DNA of 5,935 nt from JAJPXI01 sp045595705 (GTDB taxonomy: Bacteria > Bacillota > Clostridia > Oscillospirales > Oscillospiraceae), in assembly GCA_045595705.1 (NCBI GenBank), contig JAZOBA010000052.1, forward strand, positions 1 through 5,935. Direction: 5' to 3'. The notes below the pieces were generated by a model that was not told where the DNA came from, searched no databases, and saw only the letters and a list, made by a program, of their open reading frames with translations. The position numbers were made by a program, and so were the translations under genes. Below, piece by piece: positions 5,537 through 5,935 of the stretch. The stretch's first letter is position 1; every line of letters begins with the position of its first letter.

Positions 5537-5752
5537 TCTTCTGGCACCTATCGCATGAGAGGAAACTCTCACACTGAAATTGCATTGTGCGTATCGCGCA
5601 AGGCAACCGCCTTGCCGAGCGTTTACCTATAAAATAATGGGTAGGCCTCGGACAGGCATTGTACGAAGAATTTAAGTGAGTATGTTCTGAACAAACGCAA
5701 CTTAAACTTCGAGTACCTATGAAATCATTTTATAATGAAGGAGGGAAGCGAA
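5537..5752 (+). promoter_or_regulatory. Long structured rpsL-rpsG spacer, candidate cis-regulatory RNA
   Basis: This 216-base gap is long for neighbours that are usually close together, and it holds no credible gene. It is tiled by potential hairpins: 5556-5571 (6 bp closed by a GAAA tetraloop); 5598-5615 (GCAAGGC/GCCTTGC, loop AACC); 5615-5651 (CCGAG/CTCGG with an inner CCTA/TAGG); and 5661-5716 (15 pairs in three blocks: GTAC/GTAC, GAAG/CTTC, TTTAAGT/ACTTAAA, with two bulges). In E. coli, protein S7 represses its operon by binding the rpsL-rpsG intercistronic mRNA, so an S7 autoregulatory site is a reasonable hypothesis. I did not recognise a sequence match to the E. coli site or to the 16S S7 site. 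No promoter was convincing here. Confidence 0.45.
5738..5744 (+). promoter_or_regulatory. Ribosome-binding site for the rpsG GTG start
   Basis: AAGGAGG lies eight bases before the GTG at 5753, just downstream of the last spacer hairpin, and so is outside that hairpin. It decides for the GTG as start; the encoded MPRRGNVPKR is a normal S7 N-terminus. Confidence 0.85.
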
Positions 5753-5935
5753 GTGCCCAGAAGAGGAAACGTACCCAAGCGGGAGGTTCTGCCCGATCCG
5801 CTGTATAATTCCATCTTAGTCACTAAGCTCGTCAACAGCATCATGCTCGACGGCAAGAAGGGTATTGCCCAGAAGGTCGTTTACGGTGCTTTCGACATCA
5901 TCAAGGAAAAGACTGGCAATGAGCCTCTGGAGGTT
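5753..5935 (+). CDS. rpsG: 30S ribosomal protein S7 (3'-truncated by window edge)
   Basis: The first 61 codons are present. The N-terminus MPRRGNVPKREVLPDPLYNS and the following block LVTKLVNSIMLDGKKGIAQK are diagnostic for S7. S7 starts assembly of the 30S head by binding the 3' major domain of 16S rRNA, and in E. coli it also represses its own mRNA. The family is usually about 156 residues, so roughly 95 residues lie beyond the window. It begins with GTG after a strong Shine-Dalgarno sequence, and follows rpsL in the same direction after an unusually long spacer. Downstream fusA and tuf would be expected from the conserved str operon order, but are not seen here. Confidence 0.97.
   Translation, partial: MPRRGNVPKREVLPDPLYNSILVTKLVNSIMLDGKKGIAQKVVYGAFDIIKEKTGNEPLEV

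Noticed and set aside
5057..5572. 171-residue minus-strand reading frame opposite rpsL
   Set aside because: It is a by-product of the biased codon use of rpsL on the other strand, with no start signal and no family resemblance.
5555..5632. 25-codon reading frame (ATG to TAA) in the rpsL-rpsG spacer
   Set aside because: No Shine-Dalgarno sequence precedes the ATG, the peptide resembles nothing I know, and the region is better explained by RNA hairpins. A second 12-codon frame at 5638-5676 fails for the same reason.
5708..5736. TATAAT at 5731-5736 as a promoter for rpsG
   Set aside because: The -35 position reads TTCGAG, a poor match, and transcription would start inside the Shine-Dalgarno sequence.
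1..5935. CRISPR arrays, insertion sequences, tRNA or rRNA genes, attachment sites
   Set aside because: No regularly spaced repeats, transposase fragments, tRNA-like folds or rRNA segments were recognised on either strand.

Overview
The window is a piece of a chromosomal rpoBC/str ribosomal-protein region from a Gram-positive bacterium of the class Clostridia. The basis is the Firmicutes gene order rpoC - L7Ae-type protein (YbxF/RplGB) - rpsL - rpsG, a beta' subunit without the proteobacterial trigger-loop insertion, an S12 of Bacillus/Clostridium type with the long N-terminal region, and strong AGGAGG ribosome-binding sites. The GC-rich codon choice in the housekeeping genes (GCC, CGT, AAG, CTG), with AT-rich promoters and spacers, suggests an Oscillospirales/Ruminococcaceae-like gut bacterium. 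That last step is a weak inference; no genus can be named from the sequence alone.

Layout. 1-2883 (+): the 3' three quarters of rpoC, cut by the window edge. 2928-2969: a perfect 17-bp intrinsic terminator. 2985-3866 (-): a cation diffusion facilitator (CDF) exporter with zinc-type ligands, convergent with rpoC. 3867-4019: a divergent control region with an extended -10 promoter inside a long inverted repeat. 4020-4571 (+): a TetR-family regulator rich in Cys and His. 4572-4785: a non-coding stretch with two tandem extended -10 promoters, the second with a near-consensus -35 and an A/T-rich upstream element. 4786-5028 (+): the L7Ae-family K-turn protein gene, GTG start. 5029-5101: a short spacer with an AU-rich 15-bp hairpin. 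5102-5536 (+): rpsL (S12). 5537-5752: an unusually long, structured spacer. 5753-5935 (+): the first 61 codons of rpsG (S7), GTG start, cut by the window edge.

How it works together. rpoC closes one transcription unit, and the ribosomal genes restart from their own strong promoter. Between them sits a two-gene cassette of exporter plus divergent TetR regulator, with plainer, more AT-rich codon use than its neighbours. This looks like a self-contained metal-efflux module inserted into a normally contiguous housekeeping cluster. By analogy with SczA/czcD of streptococci, the regulator probably controls the exporter in response to zinc or a similar divalent metal.

No clearly new biological system is visible. 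The parts most worth a second look are the cassette with its palindromic control region, and the structured 216-nt rpsL-rpsG spacer. In E. coli the equivalent spacer carries the S7 autoregulatory site.
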